Below the pieces are notes generated by a model. It was not told the DNA's origin. It made no database searches and saw only the letters and a program-made list of their open reading frames with translations. Below are positions 13,136 through 27,192 of a stretch of DNA of 64,000 bases, piece by piece. Source of the DNA: Pseudomonas sp. K2I15 (GTDB taxonomy: Bacteria; Pseudomonadota; Gammaproteobacteria; Pseudomonadales; Pseudomonadaceae); the NCBI RefSeq assembly GCF_002204795.1, contig NZ_NIXO01000014.1, forward strand, positions 1 to 64,000. Direction: 5' to 3'. A program made the translations under genes and the position numbers. Position 1 is the first letter of the stretch. Every line of letters starts with the position of its first letter.

Positions 13136-14505
13136 TAATGTTTCTCCGTACTTGAGCCACACAAGGCCGCGACGACGTTTTCCATCACCGCGCTGCGCGA
13201 TCCCTTGATCAAAATAGTGGTGTGTTTGTCTTGTTCAGCCGCGCTCAGCGCCTGGATCAGTTCGGCCTGGCTGGTGAAATGCCTGGCGCCCGGCCCGAAG
13301 GTGTCCACGGCGTGAAGCATGTTCGGGCCAACGGCGTATAGAGCATCAACCTTGCCAGCGGCATACACGCCGACTTCACGGTGAGACTGTTCGGCCCACT
13401 CGCCCAATTCGGCGATATCCCCCAGCACCAGCACCGTGCGACCGTCGAAACGGGTCAGCAGGTCGATGGCGGCACAGATCGACGATTGGTTGGCGTTGTA
13501 GGTGTCATCAATCACGCGCATGCCGTTGCTGGCCAGTTGCGCGACGGTGCGGCCCTTGACCGGTTGCACCGCGCCAAGGCCGGTGGCGATGCCAAACAAC
13601 GACACGCCCAACACATGGGCGGCAGCGGCGGCGGCCAGGGCGTTGGCGACGTTGTGATTGCCCAGCAGGTTTAGCTGTACGTGCTCATCACCTTGCGGGG
13701 TGTGCAGGGTGAAGGCCGGGCAGCCACGAGCGTCGACCGTAATATTCGAGGCATGGAAATCGGCCGCGGCGTTGTGCACCGCGAAGCTCAAAACCTTGCG
13801 ACCGGCGGCACGTACACGCCAGGTTTCAAAAGCTTTGTCGTCGAGGTTCAGCACCGCAGTGCCGGATGCGTCGAGGCCTTCGAGGATTTCACCCTTGGCT
13901 TGGACGATCTTTTCAGGGCCGCCAAACTCGCCAACGTGGGCGGTACCGGCGTTGTTGATCACCGCGACGTGAGGCTTGGTCATCGCCACGGTGTAAGCGA
14001 TTTCGCCGATGCGCGAAGCCCCCAACTCGATCACGGCCGCGGTGTGTTCCGGGGCCAGTTCGAGCAGGGTCAGCGGAGCGCCGAAGTCATTGTTCAGGTT
14101 ACCGCGAGTCGCCAGCACCGGGCCGCGCGTGCGCAGAATGCCGGCCAGCAATTCTTTAACGGTGGTTTTACCGCTGGAACCAGTGATCGCCGCAACGGGC
14201 TTGATGAAGGCAGCACGGTTCAGCGCACCCAGTTGGCCGAGGGCCAGGCGGGTGTCGGCTACCAGCAACTGCGGCAGCGTCGAGTCAGCGACTTCGCGCT
14301 GCACCAAAGCACCTGCAGCGCCTTTGGCGGCCACGTCATTCAGGTAGTTATGGCCATCAAAACTCGGGCCGGCCAAGGCAACAAACAGTTGCCCAGGCTT
14401 GATCGTCCGGCTGTCGATGCTCACACCGTCAAAGCTGCAATCGGCCGACAAAACGCGGGCTGACAAAGCTTGAGCAAGTTCGCTGAACTTGAGCGCCTTA
14501 AGCAT
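13135..14505 (-). CDS. murF: UDP-MurNAc-tripeptide--D-Ala-D-Ala ligase MurF
   Basis: Adds the D-Ala-D-Ala dipeptide made by Ddl, completing the cytosolic precursor. 456 residues. An N-terminal uridine-binding domain ([16 protein letters not shown]) precedes the P-loop [12 protein letters not shown] (about 108-119) and the central [13 protein letters not shown] and DDTYNANQ motifs. Overlaps murE by 8 bp. Confidence 0.97.
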   Translation of the reverse strand: MLKALKFSELAQALSARVLSADCSFDGVSIDSRTIKPGQLFVALAGPSFDGHNYLNDVAAKGAAGALVQREVADSTLPQLLVADTRLALGQLGALNRAAFIKPVAAITGSSGKTTVKELLAGILRTRGPVLATRGNLNNDFGAPLTLLELAPEHTAAVIELGASRIGEIAYTVAMTKPHVAVINNAGTAHVGEFGGPEKIVQAKGEILEGLDASGTAVLNLDDKAFETWRVRAAGRKVLSFAVHNAAADFHASNITVDARGCPAFTLHTPQGDEHVQLNLLGNHNVANALAAAAAAHVLGVSLFGIATGLGAVQPVKGRTVAQLASNGMRVIDDTYNANQSSICAAIDLLTRFDGRTVLVLGDIAELGEWAEQSHREVGVYAAGKVDALYAVGPNMLHAVDTFGPGARHFTSQAELIQALSAAEQDKHTTILIKGSRSAVMENVVAALCGSSTEKH

Positions 14506-15960
14506 GGGCCACCTCCCACGCGGTCAGGGCGTGATCGGCCTCGACCAGATCGGAGAAGGCGTGGCGTTCGCCGTTGATTTCCTGGTAGTCCTCGTGGCCT
14601 TTACCGGCCAGCACCACCACGTCGTCAGCGCTGGCGCTGGCGATCAATTGGGCGATGGCTGTACCGCGACCGGCAACGAAAGTGACCTTGGACACGTCTT
14701 TAAAGCCGACACGGATGTCGTCGAAAATCTGGCTTGGGTCTTCGCTGCGCGGGTTGTCGTCGGTGACGAGCACACCATCGGCCAGGCGCTCGACGATTTC
14801 AGCCATCAACGGACGCTTGCCGCGATCGCGGTCACCGCCACAGCCGAACAGGCACAGCAACTTGCCCTTGGCGTGGGGACGCAGGGCCTGCAGGATTTTT
14901 TCCAGGGCGTCTGGCGTGTGGGCGTAGTCGACCACCACCAGCGGCTGGGTGCCGCCGCCGAGACGCTGCATGCGGCCGGCAGGGCCTTCGAGCTTCGGCA
15001 GCACGCGCAGGATTTCGTCGAGGGCGTAATCCAGGCCGAGCAAGGCGCCCACGGCAGCCAATACGTTGCTCAGGTTGAAACGCCCGAGCAAGGTGCTGCG
15101 CAAATGGTGCTCGCCCTGCGGCGTTACCAAGGTGGCGCGCACGCCTTCGTCATCAAACGTGGCTTCACGGCAATACAGATAGGCGCTGGAATCTTCCAGG
15201 CTATAGCTGATCAGGCGGCCATCACCTTTGGCGGCGGCCAACTGGCGACCGAATTCATCGTCCAGGTTGACCACGCGGCACTTCAGGTCATTCCAGGCAA
15301 ACAGCCGGGCCTTGGTGGCGGCGTACGCCTCCATGGTGCCGTGGTAATCCAGGTGATCGCGGGACAGGTTGGTCATCACCGCCACGTCGAACGCCAGGGC
15401 AGTCACGCGGCCCTGGTCCAGACCGTGTGAGGAGACTTCCATGGCAACCGCCTTGGCACCGGCCTTTTTCAGGTCGGCCAGGGTCGCCTGCACGGCAATC
15501 GGGTTAGGCGTGGTGTGCAGGCCGCTTTGCAGTGCGCCGTAGAAACCGGTGCCCAGGGTGCCGACGATGCCGCAATGCTGGCCCAGCAGGTCAAGCGCCT
15601 GCGCGACCAATTGGGTCACGCTGGTCTTGCCGTTGGTGCCGGTCACGCCCACCAGGTTCAGGTTGCGGCTCGGGTCGCCATAAAAGCGCCCGGCGATGTC
15701 CGACAGCTGCGCCGCCAGGCCCTTGACCGGAATCAATGGCACGTCGGTGATCGGCAGCACGGTGGCACCTTCCACTTCATAAGCCACTGCCGCGGCGCCG
15801 CGCTTCAGCGCGTCGGCGATATGGTCACGCCCGTCGAACTTGCCACCCGGCACTGCCAGGAACAGGTCACCGGCACGCACGTTACGGCTGTCCAGGGTCA
15901 ACTCGCGAATCAGCAAATCGCGGCCAGCGTGGGCAAAAATCTTATTCAGGCTAAGAGACA

Positions 15961-15961
<1 letters not shown>
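14498..15961 (-). CDS. murE: UDP-MurNAc-dipeptide--diaminopimelate ligase MurE
   Basis: Adds the third residue of the stem peptide. 487 residues. The P-loop GVTGTNGKTSVTQL is at about 104-117. The motif DDNPRSEDP, in which DNPR marks meso-diaminopimelate specificity in place of lysine, is near 400; DYAHTPDALEK is at about 338. Start overlaps the ftsI stop by one base. Confidence 0.97.
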
Positions 15962-17992
<2,031 letters not shown>

Positions 17993-17996
<4 letters not shown>

Positions 17997-18940
17997 CGCA
18001 ACTTCTCCGCAACACGCATCACAGCGCTACGGGCACGTGGGTTGGCCTTGAGTTCGGCTTCGGAAGCGAACTGCGCTTTGCCATGGATTTTGATTTTCGG
18101 CACAAAGGCTTCGTAACGTACCGGCAGGTTGCGCGGCAGGTTGTCGGATTCGCCCTTGACCAGACGACGCATGAACAATTTGACGATGCGGTCTTCCAGG
18201 GAGTGGAAGCTGATCACCACCAGGCGACCGCCCACTTCCAGCGCTTCCAAAGCGGCTTCGAGGCCGGCTTCCAGATCGCCCAATTCGTTGTTGACGTGAA
18301 TGCGCAGGCCCTGGAATGCACGGGTCGCCGGGTTTTTGCCCTTTTCCCACGCGGGGTTGGCGACTTTCAGCACTTCAGCCAGGTCGGCGGTGCGTTCGAA
18401 CGGCTGGATTTCCCGGCGTTCGACCACGGCACGTGCCATGCGGCCAGCGAAGCGCTCTTCGCCGTATTCCTTGAACACACGGGTGATTTCTTCGTGGGGC
18501 GCGGTGGCGATGAACTGCGCGGCACTGACGCCACGGCTGGGGTCCATGCGCATGTCCAGCGGGCCGTCGTTCATGAAACTGAAGCCGCGCTCAGGGTCGT
18601 CCAGCTGCGGCGAAGACACACCCAGGTCCAGCAGAACCCCGGCCACCTTGCCTGCCATGCCACGTTCGGCGACTTCTGCGCCGAGCTCGGCAAAGCTGCG
18701 CTGCACAACGACAAAGCGGCCGTCTTCGGCCGCTAGCGCTTGCCCGGTGGCAATCGCTTGAGGGTCTTTGTCGAACCCGAGGAGCTTACCGTCCGAACCC
18801 AGCTGGCTGAGTATCAGCCGACTGTGCCCACCCCTGCCGAAGGTGCCATCCAGATAGCAGCCATCCGCGCGTACGGCGAGAGCCTCAACGGCTTCGTCAA
18901 GCAGTACGGTGATGTGGTTAAAGCCGCTATCAATAGTCAC
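17993..18940 (-). CDS. rsmH: 16S rRNA (cytosine-1402-N4)-methyltransferase RsmH
   Basis: SAM-dependent enzyme (old name MraW) that methylates N4 of C1402 in 16S rRNA. 315 residues. The N-terminal [13 protein letters not shown], the SAM-binding [12 protein letters not shown] (about 29-40), [12 protein letters not shown], and the C-terminal [12 protein letters not shown] are family signatures. RsmI, which methylates the ribose of the same nucleotide, is encoded nearby at 20.2-21.1 kb. Overlaps mraZ by 4 bp. Confidence 0.97.
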
Positions 18941-19392
18941 AGGATCAAATCACGCAGTTCATCAGGCATGGCGCCCGGTTGTTGAATAGCAGCCAGGTCA
19001 GCTGCAGAAACAGCATCCCAGGCATCTTCGTCCCACAATTGGAACTTGTTCAGTTGGCCTACCAGCATTGCGCGCTTGTCGAGCTTGGCGTATTCGCGCA
19101 GACGCGGCGGAACCAGGAAACGACCACTGCCATCGAGTTCGAGGTCGACGGCATTACCAATCAGCAAACGTTGCAGGCGGCGGTTCTCTTCACGCAGAGA
19201 AGGCAGTGCACGCAACTTGGTTTCAATCAGTTCCCACTCGTCGAGTGGGTAAACACATAAGCAAGGGTCAACGGCATCAATGGTGATGATTAACTGTCCG
19301 GAACTTCGCGAAATGAGCTCGTCACGATACCGGCTCGGCATGGCGAGACGGCCTTTTGCATCGAGACTGATAGCGTTAGCTCCGCGAAACAC
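18937..19392 (-). CDS. mraZ: Transcriptional regulator MraZ
   Basis: AbrB-like DNA-binding protein that in E. coli represses its own promoter and so the dcw cluster. 151 residues with two MraZ repeats: [19 protein letters not shown] (about 8-26) and [19 protein letters not shown] (about 86-104). Starts with GTG at 19392, preceded by GGAG ten bases upstream. First gene of the cluster; its upstream region carries three spaced binding-box repeats. Confidence 0.97.
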   Translation of the reverse strand: MFRGANAISLDAKGRLAMPSRYRDELISRSSGQLIITIDAVDPCLCVYPLDEWELIETKLRALPSLREENRRLQRLLIGNAVDLELDGSGRFLVPPRLREYAKLDKRAMLVGQLNKFQLWDEDAWDAVSAADLAAIQQPGAMPDELRDLIL

Positions 19393-19433
19393 AGATGCGT
19401 TTCTCCAAATTTTAGCGTTTTACGTTCAAAAAA

Positions 19434-19458
19434 CCCACTTTGTGCCACTTTCCGCCAC
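19434..19458 (-). promoter_or_regulatory. MraZ operator: three GTGG boxes at 10-bp spacing
   Basis: The minus strand holds GTGGC, GTGGC and GTGGG starting exactly 10 bp apart (19458, 19448, 19438 reading down), between the promoter -10 and the mraZ start. In E. coli MraZ binds three 5-bp repeats with 5-bp spacers in the same place. The match in number, spacing and position makes autoregulation very likely. Confidence 0.8.
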
Positions 19459-19466
19459 TTGCGCAC

Positions 19467-19496
19467 ACTATAGGAATGCGCCCACCACACCGTCAA
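19467..19496 (-). promoter_or_regulatory. Promoter of the dcw cluster (Pmra)
   Basis: On the minus strand TTGACG (19496-19491) and TATAGT (19472-19467) are separated by 18 bp, a near-consensus sigma-70 promoter. The MraZ boxes begin nine bases after the -10, covering the expected start point and the early transcribed region. Confidence 0.75.
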
Positions 19497-19745
19497 GGCG
19501 CGGATTCAAGGAAAAGCCTTACAGAACGGAGATTTAGGAGAGTAAAGGGAGGAGAAACGAGAGTTCGACGGCGATTTTGACTCAACAACGCCAAATAGCT
19601 CAAAGAGCTAGGGCTTAAAGTTAAAGTAATTTATTAAGAGTAAGATTTTTTCGGTATTACGAAGACGCATCTGCCAATGATTCAGCAGGGAGGGATTCTC
19701 GCGTTACTACCTGATCCTGTCCGAGATTCGGACAGAAGGAAAAAA
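19497..19745. other. Gene-free spacer between the dcw promoter and rnpB
   Basis: About 250 bp with no credible coding frame. It is A- and purine-rich, unlike the coding DNA around it. One perfect stem-loop is present: CTGTCCGA-GAT-TCGGACAG at 19717-19735, just beyond the rnpB 3' end. It could be a processing or termination hairpin for the RNase P transcript, although the T-run (19740-19745) lies before it and not after it. Confidence 0.6.
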
Positions 19746-20100
19746 GGTGGAGAGTCGATCTGTAAGCCGGGTTCTGTCTTGAACAGTCATTCGTCTACGA
19801 TGGCCATCACTGGACATCTTTAGCAACCTACCCGGTCCCAGCGCGGGCCACGCCTTGGGACCCTATTTGGTCTTGCTCCAAGTGGGGTTTACCTAGCCAC
19901 GAACTGTTGCCAGTCGTGCGGTGCGCTCTTACCGCACCTTTTCACCCTTACCGGTACCGAAGTACTTAGGCGGTTATTTTCTGTGGCACTTTCCGTAGGC
20001 TCACGCCTCCCAGGCATTACCTGGCACTTCGCCCTATGGAGCCCGGACTTTCCTCCCCCCTCTAATTTTCATAGAAGGCAGCGACTGTCCAATCGACTCT
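19746..20100 (-). ncRNA. rnpB: RNase P RNA, bacterial type A
   Basis: Catalytic RNA of RNase P, which matures tRNA 5' ends. The minus strand starts AGAGTCGATTGGACAGTCGC and ends with ATCGACTCTCCACC; the two ends pair as helix P1. Universally conserved pieces are visible: GAGGAAAGTCCGGGCTCC, AGGGTGAAAAGGTGCGG, ACCAAATAGGG, and ACAGAACCCGGCTTA near the 3' end. A run of six T follows the 3' end and fits termination after P1. Ends are set from P1 and may be off by a few bases. Confidence 0.96.
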
Positions 20101-20195
20101 CCGCCGCGCAGGTTAACGGCACGGCGGCGTTAGAACAAGTATTAAAAGACACTAATGCCATCATGTTCAGACGGAGTGCAGGTTAGAACCTGGAA

Positions 20196-21068
20196 CTATT
20201 CGCCTTTTTGTTTATCCAGCGCCACTTGGTACAGCACGTTCTTGCGCAGGCCGGTAATTTCCGCCGCCAGGGCAGCGGCGCGCTTCAAGGGCATTTCCTT
20301 GAGCAGCAGATCAAGAATACGCATTGCTTCAGTGCCTACAGCATCTTCACTTTCCGGCGCCGACCAGCCGGCTACCAGCACCACGCACTCGCCGCGCTGC
20401 TGATTGCTGTCACCTTCGACAAACGCACGCAACTCTTGCAACGGCAGGCCCTTGAGGGTTTCGAAGGTCTTGGTGATTTCGCGCGCCAGCAGCGCCAGGC
20501 GGTCGCCGCCGAACACCAGCTCCATGTCTTGCAGGCACTCAAGGATGCGGTGCGGGGCTTCGTAAAAGATCAGCGTGCGTGGTTCTTCCTTCACCAGCTC
20601 CAGGCGCGCCCGGCGCCCGACAGCCTTGGCCGGCAGGAAGCCCTCAAAGATAAAGCGGTCCGAGGGCAAGCCGGCAGCCGACAATGCAGCAATCAGCGCG
20701 CACGCTCCCGGAACAGGCACTACATTGATACCTGCGGCCCGCGCCTGGCGAACCAAATGGTAGCCGGGGTCGGAAATCAGCGGCGTACCCGCATCCGAGA
20801 TCAACGCCACATCATCGCCCGCCAACAAACGGGTGATGAAACGACTGCCTTCTTCGCGCTCGTTATGTTCGTGGCACGCTGCCAGGGGAGTCGGAATGCC
20901 AAAATGCTGCATCAACCGCTGGGAGTGCCGCGTGTCTTCGGCGGCGATCAATTTTACGTCGCGCAACACTTTCAGCGCCCGCGCACTGATGTCGTCCAGG
21001 TTGCCAATGGGCGTCGCCACGACAAAAAGCGAGCCTGCAGTGGAATTCAAAGGACCTGGAGCAGTCAA
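20196..21068 (-). CDS. rsmI: 16S rRNA (cytidine-1402-2'-O)-methyltransferase RsmI
   Basis: Tetrapyrrole-methylase-fold enzyme that 2'-O-methylates C1402 of 16S rRNA. Motifs: LFVVATPIGNLDDIS, AAEDTRHSQRLMQHF, LISDAGTPLISDPGY, and PVPGACALIAALSAAGLP. The start is put at TTG 21068 (reading MTAPGPLNS) because a GAGGTG ribosome site stands six bases before it. An earlier TTG at 21092 would be only eight bases from a TACAAT -10 element on the same strand. That gives 290 residues. The adjoining gene lpoA is divergent. Confidence 0.95.
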   Translation of the reverse strand: MTAPGPLNSTAGSLFVVATPIGNLDDISARALKVLRDVKLIAAEDTRHSQRLMQHFGIPTPLAACHEHNEREEGSRFITRLLAGDDVALISDAGTPLISDPGYHLVRQARAAGINVVPVPGACALIAALSAAGLPSDRFIFEGFLPAKAVGRRARLELVKEEPRTLIFYEAPHRILECLQDMELVFGGDRLALLAREITKTFETLKGLPLQELRAFVEGDSNQQRGECVVLVAGWSAPESEDAVGTEAMRILDLLLKEMPLKRAAALAAEITGLRKNVLYQVALDKQKGE

Positions 21069-21099
21069 AGCGCACACCTCGATGATTGGCAAAAGCCAT

Positions 21100-21105
21100 A
21101 TTGTA
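21100..21105 (-). promoter_or_regulatory. Candidate rsmI promoter -10
   Basis: TACAAT on the minus strand, about 31 bp before the chosen TTG start; a transcript would begin near 21093 and include the GAGGTG ribosome site. Confidence 0.45.
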
Positions 21106-21236
21106 GCGCGTAGACGCCTGGAAAATATGCCCTCCGGGCAGGCTCCATTTCAGCCATCTGCAGGCTCTTGCAACATTTACACGACCTAAATAGACGGTTT
21201 CACGCCAGTAACATCGCGCCCCGGCCAGTGCTTGGG

Positions 21237-21242
21237 TACAAT
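21237..21242 (+). promoter_or_regulatory. Candidate lpoA promoter -10
   Basis: TACAAT preceded by TGGG, 36 bp before the lpoA ATG. No clear -35. It would drive the lpoA-yraN-diaA-dolP run. Confidence 0.45.
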
Positions 21243-21277
21243 TCCACGCTAATTTGATCGGTATCAGGAACACTTAC

Positions 21278-23088
21278 ATGATCGCTTGCCTGCGGCTGTT
21301 CTCTGCCCTCTGCCTCGCTGCCCTGTTGGCGGCTTGCGCCAGCTCGCCCTCGTCCAGCCTTGGCGACCTCCCCCGGACCCCGGATGCCAGCATCGAGCAA
21401 CTGCTCGAACAGGCGACTTCGGCCAAGACTCCGGAAAAAGCCGCGCTGTTGCGCTTGAGTGCGGCGGACCTGGCGTTCCACCAAAACAACCCGGCCCGCT
21501 CGGCGCAGATCCTTGCGCAAGTGCCACTGGATGTACTGAAGCCGGCGGCGCAGGTGTTCGCCAGCACCCTGTCGGCTGAACTGGCGATGGCGCGCAACCA
21601 GCCCAAGGCAGCATTAACCGCCTTGAACCACCCGAGCCTGCAAAGCCTGAAGGAGCTGCCGCCTGAACAGCAGATCCGTACCGGCACCGTGCATGCCCGT
21701 GCTTATGAGGCGGACGGCCAGACCCTGGCCGCCGCTCGTGAGCGTGTCGCCATGGCCCCGCTGCTCAGTGGTGACGCTTACAACAGCAACCATGAAGCGA
21801 TCTGGGTATTGATTGCCGCCCTGCCTGCCGAACAGCTGCAAGCCAGCGGCAACCCGACGCTGGACGGCTGGATCAGCCTGGCCCAGGCAGTCAAGAGCGC
21901 CGGCACCCTGGAGCAACAACAGGCCGCCATCGACACTTGGCGCGCACAGAACCCGGGCCACCCCGCCGCCTCGCAACTGCCGCAGCCGCTGACCAAGCTC
22001 AAGCAACTGGCCAGCCAGCCTCTGAACAAGATCGCCCTGCTGCTGCCGCAGGAAGGCCCGCTGGCCGGCGTCGCCAAAGCGCTGCGTGAAGGCTTCATGG
22101 CCGCGCACTACCAGGCTGAACAAGCCGGGCAGAAGCCGCCGGTGATCGAGTTCTACGACAGCTCGCGCCTGACCTCCATCGACGACTTCTACGCCAAGGC
22201 CCAGGCCGCTGGCGTGCAACTGGTGGTCGGCCCGCTGGAGAAACCGCTGGTCAAGCAACTCAGCGCACGCCCGCAACTGCCTATTACCACCCTGGCCCTG
22301 AACTACAGCGAAGCCGACCAGAACCCGGCGCAACTGTTCCAGTTCGGCCTGGCTGCTGAAGACGAAGCTCGCGAAGTGTCCCGTCGCGCCCGCGCCGACG
22401 GCCTGCACCGCGCCGCAGCCATGGTGCCGAAAGGCGAATGGGGCGAGCGTGTCTACAAAGCCTTCCGTCAGGATTGGGAAGCCAATGGCGGCACCGTGGT
22501 GGGTGTCGAGTACGTTGACCAGCCGGTAGCCCTGGCCCAGCAGATTGCCGACCTGTTCCAGTTGCGCAAAAGCGAAGGCCGCGCCAAGAGCTTGCAAAGC
22601 ACGGTAGGTTCGGATGTTTCCGCACAGCCTTCGCGCCGCCAGGACATCGAGTTCATCTTCCTGGCCGTGACCCCGCAATTGGCCCAGCAGATCAAGCCGA
22701 CCCTGAACTTCCAGTACGCCGGTGATGTGCCGGTGTATGCGACGTCCCACGTGTTCAGCGCCAGTGGCGACAAGAACCAGTACCTGGACATGACCAACGT
22801 CATGTTCTGCGAAACCCCTTGGCTCCTGAACACCACCGACCCGCTGCGCAACCAGGTCGCCGCCCAATGGCCACAAGCCAACGGTAGCCTCGGCCGCCTG
22901 TACGCGATGGGTGTTGATGCCTACCGCCTGGCGCCGCGCCTGGGGCAACTCAAGGCACTGCCGGATACCCGCGTTGACGGCCTCTCCGGTAGCCTGGGCA
23001 TCAGTGCCAACCAACGCGTTGACCGCCAGATGCCGTGGGCGAAGTTCGTCAGCGGCGAGATCCAGCGCCTGCCTGATACCCCGCGCTG

Positions 23089-23089
<1 letters not shown>
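21278..23089 (+). CDS. lpoA: Penicillin-binding protein activator lipoprotein LpoA
   Basis: Outer-membrane lipoprotein that reaches through the periplasm to stimulate the class A PBP PBP1a. Start at ATG 21278 gives a clean lipoprotein signal (MIACLRLFSALCLAALLAAC) with the lipobox LLAAC and modified Cys20. 603 residues: an N-terminal TPR-like helical part (about 40-240), then a LppC/periplasmic-binding-like part beginning near KIALLLPQEGPLAGVAKALR (about 248). An inserted low-complexity strip near 450 precedes DIEFIFLAVTPQLAQQIKP. The stop overlaps the next start by one base (TGATG). Confidence 0.93.
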
Positions 23090-24724
<1,635 letters not shown>

Positions 24725-24740
24725 TGTAATCAGCAGCCAC

Positions 24741-24781
24741 AAAAAAGGGCGCCGTGCATTGACTGCACGGCGCCCTTTTTA
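24741..24781. terminator. Bidirectional rho-independent terminator
   Basis: GGGCGCCGTGCA pairs perfectly with TGCACGGCGCCC around TTGAC (24747-24775). It is flanked by six A on the left and five T on the right, so it serves both dolP (plus) and the OmpA-like gene (minus). Confidence 0.9.
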
Positions 24782-24792
24782 TTGGCTACGGG

Positions 24793-25569
24793 TTACTGGT
24801 ACTGCTGGTACGGGTTGCCCTGGAACTGGTTGTTCTGTTGCGGCGCTTGTTGTTGCTGGGCGGCTGGCTGGCCGTATTGCTGGCCAGGAATCGGGCCCAG
24901 GTTGACCTCTACGCGACGGTTCTGGGCACGGCCATTGACGTCGGCGTTGCTGGCAATCGGGTTATCCGGGCCGGCACCGCGAGCGGTCAGGTTGGTCGGG
25001 CTGACACCTTGGGACGTCAGGTAGTTAGCCACGCTTTGTGCACGACGCTGGGACAGGTCCATGTTGAGCTGGCGGGTACCGGTGCTGTCGGTGTAGCCCA
25101 CGATCTGGATGGTGTTCTGGTTGAACTGCTTGAGGGAGTTCGCCAGGTTGTTCAGCGGCGTGTAGAAGCTGCTGGAGATCGCGTCCGAGTTGGTGGCGAA
25201 GGTGATGTTACCCGGCATGATCAGCTTGATCTGATCGCCCTGGCGCTGCACCTCAACCCCGGTGTTAGCCATGCTGGCGCGCAGTTTCTTTTCCTGCTGG
25301 TCGGCGTAGTAGCCGTAGCCCGCACCACCGATACCGGCGACGGCAGCGCCGATCAGCGCACCTTTGCCGCGGTTGTTGTGGTCGATGGCGGCACCGGCCA
25401 ATGCACCGGCCAGGGCACCCAGGCCACCGTACTTGGCGGTTTTGCTGATGCCGCCCTCTGAACCATTATTCGCCTGTCCCTGGCTGCCGTCATAAGGATT
25501 AGGTGAAGCGCAGCCGGACAACAGGGCTACGGCAGTAGCGACAACAAGCAGACGACGAGAAGTGAACAT
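24793..25569 (-). CDS. OmpA-family lipoprotein with glycine zipper (YiaD-like)
   Basis: Outer-membrane lipoprotein with a C-terminal peptidoglycan-binding domain. Start at ATG 25569 (MFTSRRLLVVA) has AGGAG nearby and gives a lipoprotein signal with lipobox LLSGC; longer readings add an implausible leader. 258 residues: signal, a glycine-zipper segment (about 45-85: repeated GALAGA/GAAVAGIGGAG), then an OmpA-like domain (about 105-220) with QIVGYTDSTGTRQLNMDLSQ and NRRVEVNLG. The last 35 residues are rich in Gln, Asn and Pro. Role is probably envelope anchoring. Confidence 0.9.
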   Translation of the reverse strand: MFTSRRLLVVATAVALLSGCASPNPYDGSQGQANNGSEGGISKTAKYGGLGALAGALAGAAIDHNNRGKGALIGAAVAGIGGAGYGYYADQQEKKLRASMANTGVEVQRQGDQIKLIMPGNITFATNSDAISSSFYTPLNNLANSLKQFNQNTIQIVGYTDSTGTRQLNMDLSQRRAQSVANYLTSQGVSPTNLTARGAGPDNPIASNADVNGRAQNRRVEVNLGPIPGQQYGQPAAQQQQAPQQNNQFQGNPYQQYQ

Positions 25570-25787
25570 GAAGGAAGCTCCTACTTTTGCATTCTGTGAT
25601 GCAGAGGACATTGGCAATGGACCTGTGCCGAGCTTGGAACACGACAAACGGTAAAAATTCCATGCCCGGTCACCAGTGTGCACAGTGAAACCCTAGCAGA
25701 GACTTCCTGAACGGTAATTGTCATTTTTTCTATAAGTTTCGTCTGATAGTCGCCACTTGGTATCCGAAAAAACACCCACGTTTTTCT

Positions 25788-26432
25788 TCACGCCCGGACA
25801 AATGGATTCTCACGCATTTCATCCCCCAGGCGCGTATCCGGACCGTGCCCCGTCACCACAACAGCCGCCTCATCCAGGGTGTAGAGCCGTTGCTTGATCG
25901 AGCGCACGATGGCCGCCTGATCACCGCCCCACAAATCCGTACGCCCCACGCCACGCCGAAACAGGGTGTCGCCGGCAATCAGCAACTTCGCATCGGCAAA
26001 CCAGAAACTCATCGAACCGGGTGTGTGTCCAGGTGTGTGCAACGCCACACCACACCCACAAACCAGCTCTTCTTCATCCTCCAGCCAGCGATCCGGCGGC
26101 GGCACTGGGGTGTAGGGCACGCGGAACATCTGGCACTGCATTTCCAGGTTGTCCCACAAAAACTGGTCTTCCTTATGCAGGTGCAAGGTGGCGCCGGTCT
26201 TTTCCTTCAACTGCCCGGAGGCCAGGAAGTGATCGAGATGGGCATGGGTGTGGATGATGCTGACCACTTTGAGACCAAGAGCATCGAGCCGCGCCAGGAT
26301 CAACTCATGGTTGCCACCCGGGTCGACGACGATGGCTTTCTTGGTGACTGGATCACCGATGATCGTGCAGTTGCACTGCAACGGGCCGACCGGGAACGTT
26401 TCACGGATCAGCGCGGGGGGCTGAATATTCAT
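25788..26432 (-). CDS. MBL-fold metallo-hydrolase (glyoxalase II-like)
   Basis: Start at ATG 26432 (MNIQPPALIRE) gives 214 residues. Metal ligands of the metallo-beta-lactamase fold are all visible: HTHAHLDH (HxHxDH), LHTPGHTPGS, IAGDTLF, and a final VTGHGPDT. The size and the compact C terminus resemble YcbL-type short glyoxalase II-like hydrolases and not full GloB. Substrate not known; a thioester is likely. The gene is divergent from the pqi operon. Confidence 0.88.
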   Translation of the reverse strand: MNIQPPALIRETFPVGPLQCNCTIIGDPVTKKAIVVDPGGNHELILARLDALGLKVVSIIHTHAHLDHFLASGQLKEKTGATLHLHKEDQFLWDNLEMQCQMFRVPYTPVPPPDRWLEDEEELVCGCGVALHTPGHTPGSMSFWFADAKLLIAGDTLFRRGVGRTDLWGGDQAAIVRSIKQRLYTLDEAAVVVTGHGPDTRLGDEMRENPFVRA

Positions 26433-26595
26433 GGGGGTTCCTGCAAATTCAAAGGTACATTCTGCTGCACAGTATGTTCGACCCTGCACCCGATCTGAAA
26501 GTGCTCGCAAGCGCACGGCTGTCAAACTGACCCACTGCTAAGCTACTCTGGCGCAAGTCTACAACGCGCAACCTATAGCGCTTGGAGTGGCACTC

Positions 26596-27192
26596 GTGGC
26601 GACCCTCAGCCCATTGATCATCTGCGAACACTGCGATTGCGTGTACGAAAAAGTCACGCTCGCCAAACATCAGAAAACCCTCTGTACCCGCTGCGCAGGC
26701 GTGCTCCAGCGCTATAACGGGCTGTCGGTGGAACAACGCCTGGCCTTGACCCTGACCGCTACCGTGCTATGGGTTTTCGCCAACTTCTACCCGGTGATGA
26801 GCATCAGCCTGCAAGGCCTGAAAAGCAGCGCCACGTTATGGGACTCGGTGGTGGCGCTGGCCCAGGGCCCGATTACATTCATTGCGCTAGTGGCAGCCAT
26901 TTCCATCATCATCGCGCCGGTCTTCCAGTTGCTGCTGTTGATCTGGGTGTTGAGCTTTGCAATGAAGGGCAGGCGCTCGCCGGCGTTCAAGGTGTGCATG
27001 CGCTGGCTGGAAGCACTCCGGCCCTGGAGCATGCTCGAAGTCTGCCTGCTGGGCGCGATGGTGGCGGTGTTCAAGCTGGCGGGCATGCTGGATGTACTGC
27101 CCGGTACCGGCCTGTTTGCCCTGGCCGCCCTCAGCCTGTTGCTGATCCGCATTGCCGGGCGTGATATTCGCGACCTTTGGGACACGTTATGA
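26596..27192 (+). CDS. pqiA: Paraquat-inducible protein A family, first copy
   Basis: Inner-membrane protein of an MCE-type lipid transport system. Start set at GTG 26596 because GGAG stands eight bases before it; an in-frame GTG at 26587 lacks a ribosome site. 198 residues: N-terminal zinc-ribbon-like CEHC...CTRC (about 11-37), then four membrane segments. PqiA is often one protein with two such halves; here the halves are two genes. ATG of the second copy overlaps this stop (ATGA). Confidence 0.9.
   Translation: MATLSPLIICEHCDCVYEKVTLAKHQKTLCTRCAGVLQRYNGLSVEQRLALTLTATVLWVFANFYPVMSISLQGLKSSATLWDSVVALAQGPITFIALVAAISIIIAPVFQLLLLIWVLSFAMKGRRSPAFKVCMRWLEALRPWSMLEVCLLGAMVAVFKLAGMLDVLPGTGLFALAALSLLLIRIAGRDIRDLWDTL

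Noticed and set aside
19717..19735. Terminator of rnpB
   Set aside because: The hairpin is perfect, but the T-run lies before it on the rnpB strand, so it was described without calling it the terminator.
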